Assembly (NCBI GenBank): GCA_020091685.1
Contig: CM034606.1
Location: 19,174,695 to 19,238,694 of the forward strand
From: Lutjanus erythropterus
Lineage: Eukaryota > Chordata > Actinopteri > Lutjaniformes > Lutjanidae
Reading direction: 5' to 3'
Length of the DNA: 64,000 bases
Part shown: in pieces, positions 50,401 through 61,100 of the stretch
How positions within the stretch are numbered: position 1 is the first letter of the stretch
Layout: every line of letters begins with the position of its first letter
The notes under the pieces: model-generated
What the model was told of the DNA's origin: nothing
The model's database searches: none
The model's input: the letters and a program-made list of their open reading frames with translations, nothing else
Made by a program: the position numbers and the translations under genes

Positions 50401-51059
50401 GAAGGGCGGTGTATATTATACTGAAAACATGTGACATTCACATCCCTCCATCACTACATTGGTCTATTCCTGTCAACGCTTGTCTGTTTAGGGAATTCAA
50501 GCTGAAGTGGTTGGTTTTATGTTTGCCGGTGGAGAAAAAGTCTCAGCGGTGGATGTGCGTAAAATGCGCACACTTTGTGCGTCCCTCGGGCTACAGACCG
50601 TTGGATAAAAACATATAAAACACTTATTAAGATAACGACTGAATCCTGAATAAAATATTTACTATTAAACTTTGTGCATGAGTATTTTTGTTGCCTGTTT
50701 AAAGGCAAAGTAGCAGTAATATGTCGATAATATGTGCCATTTCCACAGAAATAAGTAATATTTCGTGCCATCATAGTTTGCATTTGTTTAACACAAGATT
50801 AAAATGAAAATTAGTCTGTTTTTGATGATCAAAACATGATTTAACTAAGCAAATGAGTTGAATAAACTGCCTTTGATGTAATTTTCAAAACTCGACAATT
50901 TTCATATTAAAAATGTTTAAGTGTTTAAATTATGTTATGCCTCTAAAAAAGCAAAGATGTTCATTTACTTGTATGATTCGCAAACTACTCTGTATCCTGG
51001 CGTGTATAGAGCCTGTAGCCCCACGTCTAAAACACTGTAAGCGTTCACAGTAACCAAAA

Positions 51060-51295
51060 TATTGCAGCCTATCTCCTCCCCCGAGCTGTCGAAATAGAGG
51101 CGCTTACAAAGAGGAGAACGTCACATCCCCTTGACCCTCCAATCACCTCAGGGTCCCATTTGATTGGAAGGCGGCAAAGGCTTTAATCTCGGACTAATTC
51201 AGCTGCTTTTGAAGTGAAAATTTCTACCAGTTCGTACTTCGGGAGTACAGAGCGAGGACCTGCAGACAGACGCACACAAGGCGCAGCGCTCATGG
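51060..51295 (+). promoter_or_regulatory. znf503: znf503 proximal promoter
   Basis: CpG-containing DNA just upstream of the leader. Two CCAAT boxes lie close together: CCAATCA forward at 51139-51145 and the inverted ATTGG at 51163-51167. No TATA box is visible at a sensible distance, as expected for a developmental regulator with a CpG-type promoter. The transcription start is inferred to lie near 51200-51290. It cannot be placed from sequence alone. Confidence 0.5.
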
Positions 51296-51324
51296 TGCAA
51301 GACGCAGCCACGGATCTGCGATAA
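51292..51324 (+). promoter_or_regulatory. Upstream ORF 1 in the znf503 leader (10 codons)
   Basis: ATG at 51292 (C at -3, G at +4) opens MVQDAATDLR and stops at TAA 51322-51324. That stop is in frame with the znf503 start. It matters only if transcription starts upstream of 51292. A still shorter uORF, MLF then stop, lies at 51429-51440. Confidence 0.4.
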
Positions 51325-51448
51325 CCTCGCACAGTCTCCTTCCAGCTGCCGCGCCTTGCTCCTTTACTACCAGGATTACCTATTATTGAACCATTTTACG
51401 ATTCTTTTTTCCCCGAGAGAGAGGCTCGATGCTATTTTGATTTTCTTA

Positions 51449-51499
51449 ATGAATCTGACGAAAGCATCGCCGTTTCATTTCCTGACAATTGGGACATGA
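51449..51499 (+). promoter_or_regulatory. Upstream ORF overlapping the znf503 start codon (ATGA)
   Basis: ATG at 51449 opens a 16-codon ORF (MNLTKASPFHFLTIGT). Its TGA stop at 51497-51499 shares two bases with the znf503 ATG at 51496-51498. The uORF start is in weak context (T at -3, A at +4) and the main start is moderate (G at -3), so leaky scanning would be expected. A ribosome ending here finishes exactly on the main start codon, so termination-reinitiation or inhibition are both possible. The ORF is directly visible; its use is inference. Confidence 0.5.
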
Positions 51500-51750
51500 T
51501 CACGTCGCCCTCGGCGTCTGCCCTGAAAAATAGTGATATTTGTGTAGCCTGGGAAAGCAGCAGTTCTCGGAATAGCAGCTCAGCGAGCATCAACAAGCCT
51601 TTTCTCCACTCCGCACCTCCGTCTGATCCACTACGGCAAGCAAACCGACTTCCCATCAAGGTTTTGAAAATGCTTACCGCACGGTCGGGACACATTTTGC
51701 ACCCGGAGTATCTGCAGCCTTTGCCTTCTACCCCGGTTAGTCCTATTGAG
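51496..51750 (+). CDS. znf503: znf503 coding exon 1
   Basis: This exon has 85 codons. It starts MITSPSASALKNSDIC, continues with a serine-rich stretch, and then the strongly conserved DPLRQANRLPIKVLKMLTAR block. It ends after ...STPVSPIE, directly followed by the donor GTAAGA at 51751. The break falls between codons (phase 0), the same place as in the vertebrate family, where SPIE is followed by LDAKKSPL. Confidence 0.95.
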
Positions 51751-53542
51751 GTAAGAAGAAGATTTTAAACACTTAATCTGTTATAAGGTATTTTAGTTTT
51801 CGGTGCTTCGTGTGACAAGGTTTGGGAGCATTTTGCTGTTGTCCCGTAATACACCATGTCTCAAATGTGAATTCGGTGTTTAGAACTGTCAGGTGTTGTA
51901 TAAAGTCTCACAGTTTGTTTATTATAATTTACAAGATCATGGTTTTGTCACGTAAATGCCGTGCGTAATTACTACATTTTCCGTTTGGAAATGTCAATAA
52001 ATATTCACATTAAACAGCGTATTCTCAGGTTGCACATTTTGTAATATAAAATAAAGCAGCCGGTGTGCGCTTTAATAGCATTTATAAACACTATTTCATC
52101 TTTCTTTGCAGCTAGACGCCAAGAAAAGTCCGTTGGCTCTGCTGGCGCAGACCTGCTCTCAGATCGGCAAACCGGACCCACCACCCTCCTCCAAATTATC
52201 CTCCGTGACAACAAATGGATCTAGTGAGAAGGAATCTAAAGCTGGCCCTTTGAAATTGAGCGACATCGGTGTGGATGACAAATCTAGCTTCAAACCTTAT
52301 TCTAAACCTTCCGATAAGAAGGACTCGGCTTCGGGCGTCTCAAGCGGAGAGAAGTCTGGTTTCCGAGTGCCGAGCGCCACCTGCCAGCCGTTCACGCCGC
52401 GGACAGGCAGCCCCCACTCCAGCACTTCAGCCTCTCCCATGCCGTCAGATGGGAAATGTGGGGACAGGGATGAAAAGAAAGAGTCTGATTGTAATAAAAA
52501 TGGCACTACGGACGGGTCTGGCACCACTAGCCACAGCAGGATAAGCGTGAGTTGTGGTGGAATTAACGTGGAGGTGAACCAACACCAGGAGACGACGCCT
52601 GGCACTAAAACCACCTCCTCCTCGGAGTCCCCATCTGTAACTTCTGTATCCTCCGCATCCGTTCTCGGGTCAGGACTTGTGGCGCCGGTTTCTCCTTACA
52701 AACCGGGGCAGACAGTTTTCCCTTTGCCTCCTGCTGGTATGACCTACCCAGGTAGCTTGGCTGGGGCCTATGCTGGTTACCCTCAACACTTCCTGCCCCA
52801 CGGAGGGAGTTTGGTAAACGCACAGCTGGCTAGTTCACTGGGCTGCAGTAAGGCTGGATCCAGCCCTCTGGCTGGGGCTTCTCCACCGTCCATCATGTCA
52901 GCCAGCCTGTGCAGAGACCCTTACTGCCTCAGTTACCATTGTGCCAGTCACTTAGCGGGCGCAGCCAGTGCTTCCTGCACACACGACTCTGCAGCTGCAG
53001 CGGCCGCAAACGCCCTCAAATCCAGCTACCCACTTATGTACCCGACACACCCCATACATGGCGTTCATTCCTCGGCGCCATCATTTAGCGGACACCCCCT
53101 GTACCCTTACGGTTTCATGCTCCCCAACGACCCTCTCCCCCATGTTTGTAATTGGGTGTCGGCAAATGGACCGTGCGACAAGCGTTTCTCCACCTCAGAA
53201 GAGCTCCTGAATCACCTGAGGACACACACAGCTTTTACTGGGGCGGAGAAGTTGATATCTGGTTATCCCGGGTCTTCTTCACTGGCCAGCGCTGCAGCAG
53301 CGGCCATGGCCTGCCATATGCACATGCCACCGTCAGGAGCCCCCGGGAGCCCCGGAACTTTGGCTCTAAGGAGCCCGCATCACGCGTTAGGACTCAGCAG
53401 CCGCTACCATCCCTACTCCAAAAGTCCCCTGCCAACCCCCGGTGCCCCTGTCCCCGTCCCCGCAGCCACCGGCCCTTACTACTCCCCTTATGCACTGTAC
53501 GGCCAGAGACTCACCACAGCATCAGCGCTTGGATATCAGTGA
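51496..53542 (+). CDS. znf503: Zinc finger protein 503 (Nlz2), NET-family transcriptional co-repressor, complete spliced gene
   Basis: Coding exons 51496-51750 and 52112-53542 are separated by a 361-bp phase-0 GT-AG intron and give 561 residues. Visible in order: the conserved N-terminal block DPLRQANRLPIKVLKML; the Sp/buttonhead-type motif SPLALLAQTCSQIG at residues 91-104; FKPY at 145-148, the Groucho-type co-repressor motif in this family; a cysteine-rich CRDPYCLSYHC block near 352-362; one atypical C2H2 finger (C431-X8-C440-X12-H453-X3-H457); and a tyrosine-rich C-terminus ending in ALGYQ. Family knowledge: Nlz/NET proteins are nuclear repressors that act with Groucho and histone deacetylases, in hindbrain patterning and optic fissure closure. 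The GMTYPGSLAGAYAGYP stretch and the C-terminus match ZNF503 rather than its paralog ZNF703. Human ZNF503 is longer (about 646 residues), mainly through Gly/Ala expansions missing here. ATG 51496 is the first in-frame ATG after an in-frame stop at 51322, with G at -3. Confidence 0.97.
51751..52111 (+). other. znf503: znf503 intron 1
   Basis: A 361-bp intron with donor GTAAGA and acceptor TTTCTTTGCAG. It is AT-rich compared with the exons on either side. I see no repeat or conserved motif in it beyond the splice signals. Confidence 0.92.
52112..53542 (+). CDS. znf503: znf503 coding exon 2
   Basis: The acceptor is a pyrimidine tract ending TTTGCAG at 52111. The exon opens LDAKKSPLALL and encodes 476 residues plus the TGA stop at 53540-53542. 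It carries the Sp motif, FKPY, the Cys-rich block, alanine runs (near residues 379-384 and again near 480), the single C2H2 finger and the Tyr-rich tail. The open frame continues two codons upstream of the acceptor without an ATG, so the intron has to be spliced for translation from 51496. Confidence 0.96.
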   Translation, partial: LDAKKSPLALLAQTCSQIGKPDPPPSSKLSSVTTNGSSEKESKAGPLKLSDIGVDDKSSFKPYSKPSDKKDSASGVSSGEKSGFRVPSATCQPFTPRTGSPHSSTSASPMPSDGKCGDRDEKKESDCNKNGTTDGSGTTSHSRISVSCGGINVEVNQHQETTPGTKTTSSSESPSVTSVSSASVLGSGLVAPVSPYKPGQTVFPLPPAGMTYPGSLAGAYAGYPQHFLPHGGSLVNAQLASSLGCSKAGSSPLAGASPPSIMSASLCRDPYCLSYHCASHLAGAASASCTHDSAAAAAANALKSSYPLMYPTHPIHGVHSSAPSFSGHPLYPYGFMLPNDPLPHVCNWVSANGPCDKRFSTSEELLNHLRTHTAFTGAEKLISGYPGSSSLASAAAAAMACHMHMPPSGAPGSPGTLALRSPHHALGLSSRYHPYSKSPLPTPGAPVPVPAATGPYYSPYALYGQRLTTASALGYQ

Positions 53543-53800
53543 GGAAAAAAAAAGACTTTGAAAAGTTTATAGTACTAAGAATGCAAATATAAAAGACTTT
53601 TATATTAACAGCGCTAAACTTATGGGCGGGAACCGTGGACTTCAACTGTATTTATTTATATGTCGGCTTAAAAGCAGGCGATAATAGCTGCAAATGGAAA
53701 ATATTTGAGCAACTCAAAAAGTGCATTATGTTGAAAACTGAACTCTATAGGTAAAGTGAAAAACACACACATGTTAGAGTACTAATTAAAGTAGGGGTCT
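53543..53800 (+). other. znf503: Start of the znf503 3' UTR, end not fixed
   Basis: AT-rich sequence after the TGA, containing an AU-rich element core ATTTATTTA at 53650-53658. The nearest candidate poly(A) signal I see is ATTAAA at 53785-53790, followed by a G/T-rich stretch. No canonical AATAAA was found close by, so the true 3' end may lie further downstream. Confidence 0.35.
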
Positions 53801-54398
53801 TCATTTCGATGTTAATTTGAAATTGCTATGATTGTATTTGTTCTTATTTAATGTCTCATTGAGAAGAAAATAATTTACATGCATGTTTGTTTCTTAAATT
53901 TCAGAAATTGTCCACATTTTAAATTGCCGTTATTTTTCAGGTGTACACCTTGGAAAGAGAATTGGTATTTTTTTGTATGTATTCTGGAAAAAATAAGAAA
54001 CAATTCTGTTCCATATCTCCGTGTGCCTCATTTTCTGAAGTATTAACATTATTCAGTTTAAAATAATACTTACATTTATATTCTACTGGCAGGTTTTAAA
54101 ATTGGTTTGTTAAATTAATGGGGTGACGAAAACCTCATTTGATCATTTCCGCTTCATATAGGCCAATAGATTTTCCAAGCTGTCATACTTTTTATAACAA
54201 TTCTTTTCTTTCTGTCTGATCAGAAGTAATTTACACTATTTGCTGATGTACATCTTTTCCCTCTTTCTTTTCTTTCTTTCTTTCTCTTTTACATTTTATT
54301 AATTCATATGCCAAAAACCTGAGAAGCTTTAAACATTTACTCTTATCAGAGCACACGAAGTTTAAATTTAATGCAACCTGAATAAGAGTGGGAATTGG

Positions 54399-54399
<1 letters not shown>

Positions 54400-54467
<68 letters not shown>

Positions 54468-54500
54468 TGAGTAAATGACTGTGTGAGTGTGTGTGTGTGT
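54400..54500 (+). repeat. Long (TG)n microsatellite with a second short tract
   Basis: About 33 GT units at 54400-54466, then GAGTGAGTAAATGACT, then a further impure run of TG to 54500. It lies less than 1 kb from the znf503 stop codon. Confidence 0.95.
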
Positions 54501-57427
54501 ACAGAGTTAAACGGGCTTTATAAATTGCATTTGTATCAGAGAATTTAATTTGCTGGTGGCTGAATTTTGTCAATAAGTTGTTTTTGAAGGGTCTTTTTCA
54601 TTTTCAGGTGTTGTAGACTTGCTCACTACTTTATTTGCCTAAAAAGTAAAATACGCCAGAAAAAAATGGACAAGGACAGCTGACTTTTCTGTGGTTTTTA
54701 AAATTATGAGTACAGCTATTTAATATAAATAGTTAAATTAAAATATCAAAAAATCAATTTTACAACCTTAAGAGAAATAATAATTGAATAACTTGCTGCT
54801 TTTGAAGTGTAATGCACTAGAAGTTTTACAAGCGTCTTCGACGCGTCTTTTTTTATTTATGACAAAGCTGTGAGCTAAAATCAACTCTGATGCCTCAGGG
54901 TGACGTTTCGACAGAGGCCATTAACTGTTTTATATATAAAACTGATAAATGGGTTATTTTTTTGATTGGATGATCATTAAGAGGATGCTACTATTTAATT
55001 TGCATTTGATAATCCCATCCACCTGTAAATCTAATGTACACAACACTAAATTTGTCATTAAAAAAACAAACAAAGATCTGACTTGTGCAAAGTTGTGGGA
55101 TTTTCACGCTGGTACGAACACTCACAAATCGTGAATGTAAAAAGACGAGGCGCATAATGACTGCCCCTGTTTATATTTTCAGAATTACAAATAGCATCCC
55201 ACATGAACAATTTAATTTTTTCTGTTATGTCGCTTTTTTTCTTGCACTGATAAAGGAAATGATTATACGTTTTTACAGCTGATTTTCTTCATGACATTCA
55301 TGAGCAAGATCATTTGCATAATGAACCTTATAGTTTTAATGTATAGAACAAAAATGTAAAAATTAAAAACATATGCATAAAATAAAAACAAATGCATGGG
55401 TACATAATTGAGTTCACACAACCACGATTATCCCAGCCTTGTGTGCTAGAAATTGCGTTTATATACAACGAATGCTCGGTTGAATTATCCATAGTGTATC
55501 AATAGTGTAAAAAGGGCCCAAGTATTTTACATGTAGCCTATTTATGTGAAATACTGTATATATTATGCTTTCGACTACTCTAAAGAACAGTAACTTGTCT
55601 TTCAGCTCGTTTGGACACCTTGTTGACCCAGCTGTGTTACAGTTATTATTATTTATTTAGAATACCTCCTCAGATATGCTGTCCCTTGTCTATCGCACAG
55701 CGGTTAGTCAGACGAAACAAACTCCTCTCATAAGGCCCACACGCGTCCTAAACTGATGTAATGACGGTGAAAGGGAGCAATTTCCATTTCTACCCACATC
55801 ATGGTGGCTGTGCTCGGAGGGTCCCGGTGGAAGGCAATTTATCATGTGCCCCTCCCCCTGGCCCTGTCACTGGAGGAACAGGCAGGCACATGTGTGCATG
55901 AATTACCAACCCTCCCACCTACCCAGCCCTCCCCTCCTTCCCTCACTGTGGAGATTTGACACAGAGGAGAGGGAACATGGGGGATTAGAGTGTGCAAGAG
56001 TATTAAAGTGCATATTCACTTTGTCCATCAAGGCCTAAAAGTGCTTAGGTGTGCACTGAGCATCAAAAGCAAAGAGCATAATGGTTGATTTACAAATTTG
56101 ATCATTTCAATATAATTTAAAAACAGCGATTATTGTGATTGTTGTTTACAAAACTGCTCAACATTATTTTTCACTGATTTAAAAATTCTTATTAACCAAC
56201 TGAATTGTCTGGTAAGGGTCAATGAGTCTAAATTTAAGGGAGGTGTAGTGTGTAATCTTGCACAGTAGACATTAACAGTTAGGTCAAGGGTTTTTACATC
56301 AGATCAGTGCCTTTTTAAATTAAATTTGGTCTGAATGTGCAATCACTGCACAGAGGAGCAGCAGAGGCAGAAACTTCACTATATAACATCAGGAGTTTAG
56401 GGAGTGAACAATTTAAAGACAATTTAAAGAGCTTGTAAGTGATGGCCTCACTAAAGAAGACATTAAAGGTTGAATCGGTAGGATTTGTCCGAGCTATTGG
56501 TAAATGAAGCAGACCGATATCTGATTGTTGAATCTCATTCTCAGGTTATCAACTACAGATGTTTTGGGTTAGTAAAGCATCCAGAGCACAGCAGAATAAT
56601 AAGAAAATAAGGGAATACAGGCACGGCGCAGACACTGGTGGGTGGGTCTGAGGTGATAAGTGAAAGTGATTATGTTTACATCTTTTGTTTTGTTTTCTTT
56701 TTTTTTAAGAAAATGTGGCATATTATGACTTTAAAGACAAATTAAAGAGGTTGTTCTTACTAAAGAGGACATTAAGTTACAAATTTTCTTAAGATTATAA
56801 AGCAAAATTTTACATTCTTTACAAATGACAACTGCTTATTCTACAAAATATACTGTGTTTCTTAAGATTCCTGGTCAAGACCAAAAGCAGCCATTTTAGA
56901 TTCTTGGGACATACTTGCATCCTCAGAGAGGGAGACAGCACGAAAGAGACACTGCAGGAAACCTGGCAGGACATCTGGCAAGAGGGGGGAGCCCAGGACG
57001 TGACTCACACACCTAACCCCATATTCAACCCTACTGAATTACCACCACTAAAGCTGTCATTAGTGGGTGTGTGGCACAATATAAAGACATGCCGTCGTCT
57101 GCAGTGGCAAGTCTATAGTTTGGGTAACAGCTGTGTCAATAAGGGGGAAGCTGCTATAATGTTCAACCCCATGCCAGACATAAGTCAAAGAGCGATTATT
57201 ATCTTTTATGTATGTGTGGTTGTTTTATCAGGATGCGATTACAATATAAAAGCTCCCAGTGAAGGGAAAAAGAAACCTATCAATAATGGCTTTGTTTGCA
57301 CTGTTTACTTTATGGGCACTTGATATTTCTTACTTGCAATTATGTTTTACAAGTATAGATTGCTACTTTTCAAATGCATTTTGATTATACATCCACTTAT
57401 ACGCCATAGAGAACAGCCCATAGGTCA

Positions 57428-58164
57428 CACTTTATTTTACAGTGCTCTAATAAGATGTAACAAGCTGTACTTCGTATTAAATTAGACAAAACTAGAAATA
57501 TGATGTTCTTTTCTAGACAGTCATAAATTAGACACCATACACCTGATGGTACACTAATAAGACACAACAAGCCATTCTTTGTATCAAATTAGACAAAAAC
57601 GTCTTTATTAGACAGTGTTACATAATTTATTAGAATTTTATTAGACTTTACTGGAGAGTAATTTGGGACACATTGCAACATAACTGTACTGTAAACTTAT
57701 GTGTCATAAAGTATCTGCTAGTTAAATCACACTTTCTTTGGGTGGTCCCATACAGAGCAGCCCATACAGTTATCTGTCCCCTGAATTAAAATAATAATAC
57801 TATATAATCCTAATATATATTCCTCTACCTCTATAATTTTGGCAGATTTGTTTCACACAGTGTGCTTAAATGGAGAAGTAGCAGATACATGATTTCACTT
57901 TAGTTTGCAGCACAATTTGGTTGTAATGTTTCCCAGATTAGCCTCTAATAAAATCTTAGCAGTGCAACAGTGGGAAATCATACACTTTAGTTTACAGTGC
58001 AGTTATGTTCTAATGGGTCCCTAATTATCCTTTAATAAAACCTAATAAGGGTCTAATAAATGGTCTAATATCATTGAATAAAGAAGATATTATTTCTAGT
58101 TTTTGTCTAATTTGATACAAAGTATGGCTTGTTACGTGTTGTTAGTGTACTGCAAAATAAAGTG
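57428..58164. mobile_element. MITE with long inverted repeats (CACTTTATTTTRCAGT ends)
   Basis: Element of 737 bp. The first about 85 bp (CACTTTATTTTACAGTG..., AACAAGCTGTACTTCGTAT, AAATTAGACAAAACTAGAAA) recur inverted at the right end (AAAATAAAGTG..., ACAAAGTATGGCTTGTTA, TTTCTAGTTTTTGTCTAATTT). A third, direct partial copy of this segment (ACAACAAGCCATTCTTTGTA) lies near 57555. The flanks show no clear duplication. No transposase. Confidence 0.75.
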
Positions 58165-61100
58165 CAACTGACTGGTCTTTGTTTGCACCTGCTATTGTAT
58201 ATTACACGTACCTATCTCCATTATGCCTACGCACTAGTAAAAGGTGTCATCTTAGCTGGAACACCCGACTGACATTATCTCAGTGTGTGATTTATGGTGA
58301 TACGGGCTGTTGAGGTGTCCACAGCTTTGTGATTGCAGTAATGAAGCCATAAACTGAGCAGCATGAAACAAAGCAGGGACTCAGTGGTCGTAACCAGATC
58401 CACTGCTTCAGGCAAATCCGCGCTAAATCTGCCTATTATCCAGGAGATTAAAAAAAAATCAACATTGTTGTTGGTCACACGTCATATCCATCAACGCTAA
58501 AGCACCCTTTTCTGACAGATTGATCCTAGAATGCAGTCTCACACTGAGAGCCGCACTAGAGGTAATTTGGTTCTCAAAAATCTGTGCCAAGGCAGACAGG
58601 AATCCCTCCCAGCTCTTCTACATGTGGTTACCCTCCTCATTGATTTACAAATGCAAAGTGCTCATCCAGGTGATGTGAGAGAAGTGGCTGTGTTGATCTA
58701 GCCGTGCCACTCAGATCTCTAACCAGTGAGACACTTTCTTGTGCTTAGACAGCCTAAATGAGGTCATTTCTGTCTGCTTTTGGGATCTACGGTGCGCTGG
58801 GGTGTTTTAGTGTTCAGATAATTTGCCCATTTTCTGATTCTGACAAAGAATATTTTATGGAAATGCACCCTTATTCCAGGCACCTTAATGGAGTATGTTG
58901 GAGTAGTGTGCAGGCTGATGAGGTTGTTGTCTGTCACTGATAAATGTAAAAAGCAGGGAAAATGTCAGGGATGGGCTCGGCTCCAAAGGGCTTTTTGCCT
59001 TCATTTGGAATCAGCAATGCCTAAGCAGTGTATCTTCGGGGCGTTACGGCACACAATCACAAGGTTATTCTAATTGTTTGAAGCTGTGTGAATACAATAC
59101 AAGCCGTCTTACAGCATGTGTCTTTGTGTGTAGCCACCCAGTGGACTATCAGAGTCATCCAGCTTAATTTGAGATAAAGGCATTTGCTTTCCAAGTTGTT
59201 TTTTTGACAGGTTGAGGTTTCAGTCTACCACATAATTGCTGTCTTGTGCTGTTTTCTCTCTTCTATGAGTAAATCCTGATGGTGTGTCACCGGCCTTACA
59301 TGACAGTATGAGTACATGATGTCATTTCCATGGGTGTGGGCCGCCAATTAGCATGACTCACATGCTTACTAACTACATAAACCCAGGTCTTCTGTCGTAC
59401 TGAATGAAGATATAATGATTAGTCAATACGTCTTCCAAGGAATGTCCATAATATACACTCCTTTAGAAAAAAACAGCATTTAAAGCTATAACAAAGAAAT
59501 TTTAACTGGTTATGAACCAGTCTCGGTTTAATACTGATGCCTCTATATGACCTACATAAGCAAACTTGAAAATCAGTGAGAAGATCGGCTGTTTCTACGT
59601 AGTTGTTCTTAATGCCTGCCACTGGGTTAAATGAAACGAGCCTGTGTTTACATTTTCACAGTCAAAGTTACGATGAGTAGTCTGTTAGCCAGTGAAAAGG
59701 AAGCAGAAGGAGATTTTTTTATTTAGATAATTTCTTCTTCTTCTACTAACTACTTCCTCACATTAGTTTTACAGAAATCTGCTGTGGAAAACTCAACCAG
59801 GAGCTAGCAAGTGTCAAGTCTTGTATGTATAGATAATTTTCTTTATGATTTTCTGGCCTGGATTACAAAGTTACTTTACATCCAATTTTATCAGTTGGCC
59901 TGCAACATATTTTATAACAGTACAACAGTTACAATGATACATGAAACTGGCATCGCCTCCCTTTTTATTTCATAGATAATAACACTGGTTATTTTGATAA
60001 TAATCTTGACTGCCAAACTCAAAATGTTCGTGGTTTTCATTTCCAAAATCTGTTTTCTTTAAACTTTAGGTAAAAAAAAAAGTAAAAGTAAAAAGTTCAA
60101 GTTGTGTTATTGGATGACTGTCTGCAGATTAGGCATACATTTGAGGTTTCTGTATTAAGTACATAGATATCTGCATTTATTATGCACAATAACAAAAGAC
60201 TTGTAATTTTGGAGTTATTATTAGTGATGTAAAACACCTACTGATTCCCATTTAACTGTATAAAATATCTTGGTCATGCAATAAAAAAAATAAATAACAT
60301 ACAGTAATGCTGATAACTGAGTAGAATATGTTTTTAAATACTTAAACTTGCACAAATGGTGATATAAATTACCAATGAACATACAATAAAAGACAGGATT
60401 ACTATATAGAGCAAATTATAAATAATAAGCTCTACATTAAAGCTACTTAAAGTTGCCCTGTGAAGTTTCCATTCCAAACAAATGCAGATTTGTACATGTT
60501 GCTGTCTGCCGCTGGCTACTCTGGATATTATTATTTCTCCCCAAACACTAAATATCTATATGTTATTATTGCCGATGAACACCATTTGCACCACCAACAG
60601 TGAGTAAAAGTGCTGAAGGCCTATAGTCACAACATGTGTTGGATTTGACTATTTGGCTTTATGACTTTTTCTTTAGTGGAAAGTCATGGAAGTCGTCGTT
60701 GCTTGATCCGCCCACGCAGAAAAACTAATGGCTGGATGCAGCAAACTCAGGCACATTCTCAAAGGGATTTTCAAAGAAAATCACAAACTGAAGTGGGCGT
60801 AGATCGAGTCAAGTTGAAGGGAAGTGGATACAACCAAAAGTTACATTACAAGTGGTACCCATCGGGCTCGGCTGAAGGGGAGGATTTGCTGTCTGGGTGG
60901 CCAACTTCCCTTGCCCTTTTTATGTTTTCAAAATGTTCCTTCTCTAAATTGCAAATGAAAACACTTTGCTGTCTAACACACTGCCCTCATCTATCCTTTG
61001 GCTGTGAAAGTGAGCTAAATGGTACCAGATTAGTCAAAAATGAATAACAGCTCATTATGGATGGTTAGAGAGTTTTGTTGAGCCCATTGAGTCCTCACAA

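Larger units (their letters stand above)
42880..51060. other. lrmda-znf503 divergent intergenic region
   Basis: About 8 kb between two head-to-head genes. 43.2-47.3 kb is AT-rich with repeat fragments (44.2-44.6 and 46.16-46.34 kb). 47.4-47.65 kb is a CpG-rich island with a CRE. 48.3-50.4 kb is unusually repeat-poor and rich in homeodomain-type sites, apart from the poly(A) tract at 48.17 kb and short T runs. No coding exon was recognised. Confidence 0.6.

Noticed and set aside
53152..53592. 146-codon ORF in another frame over the 3' part of znf503.
   Set aside because: A shadow frame of the GC-rich exon 2. The znf503 frame carries all conserved motifs.
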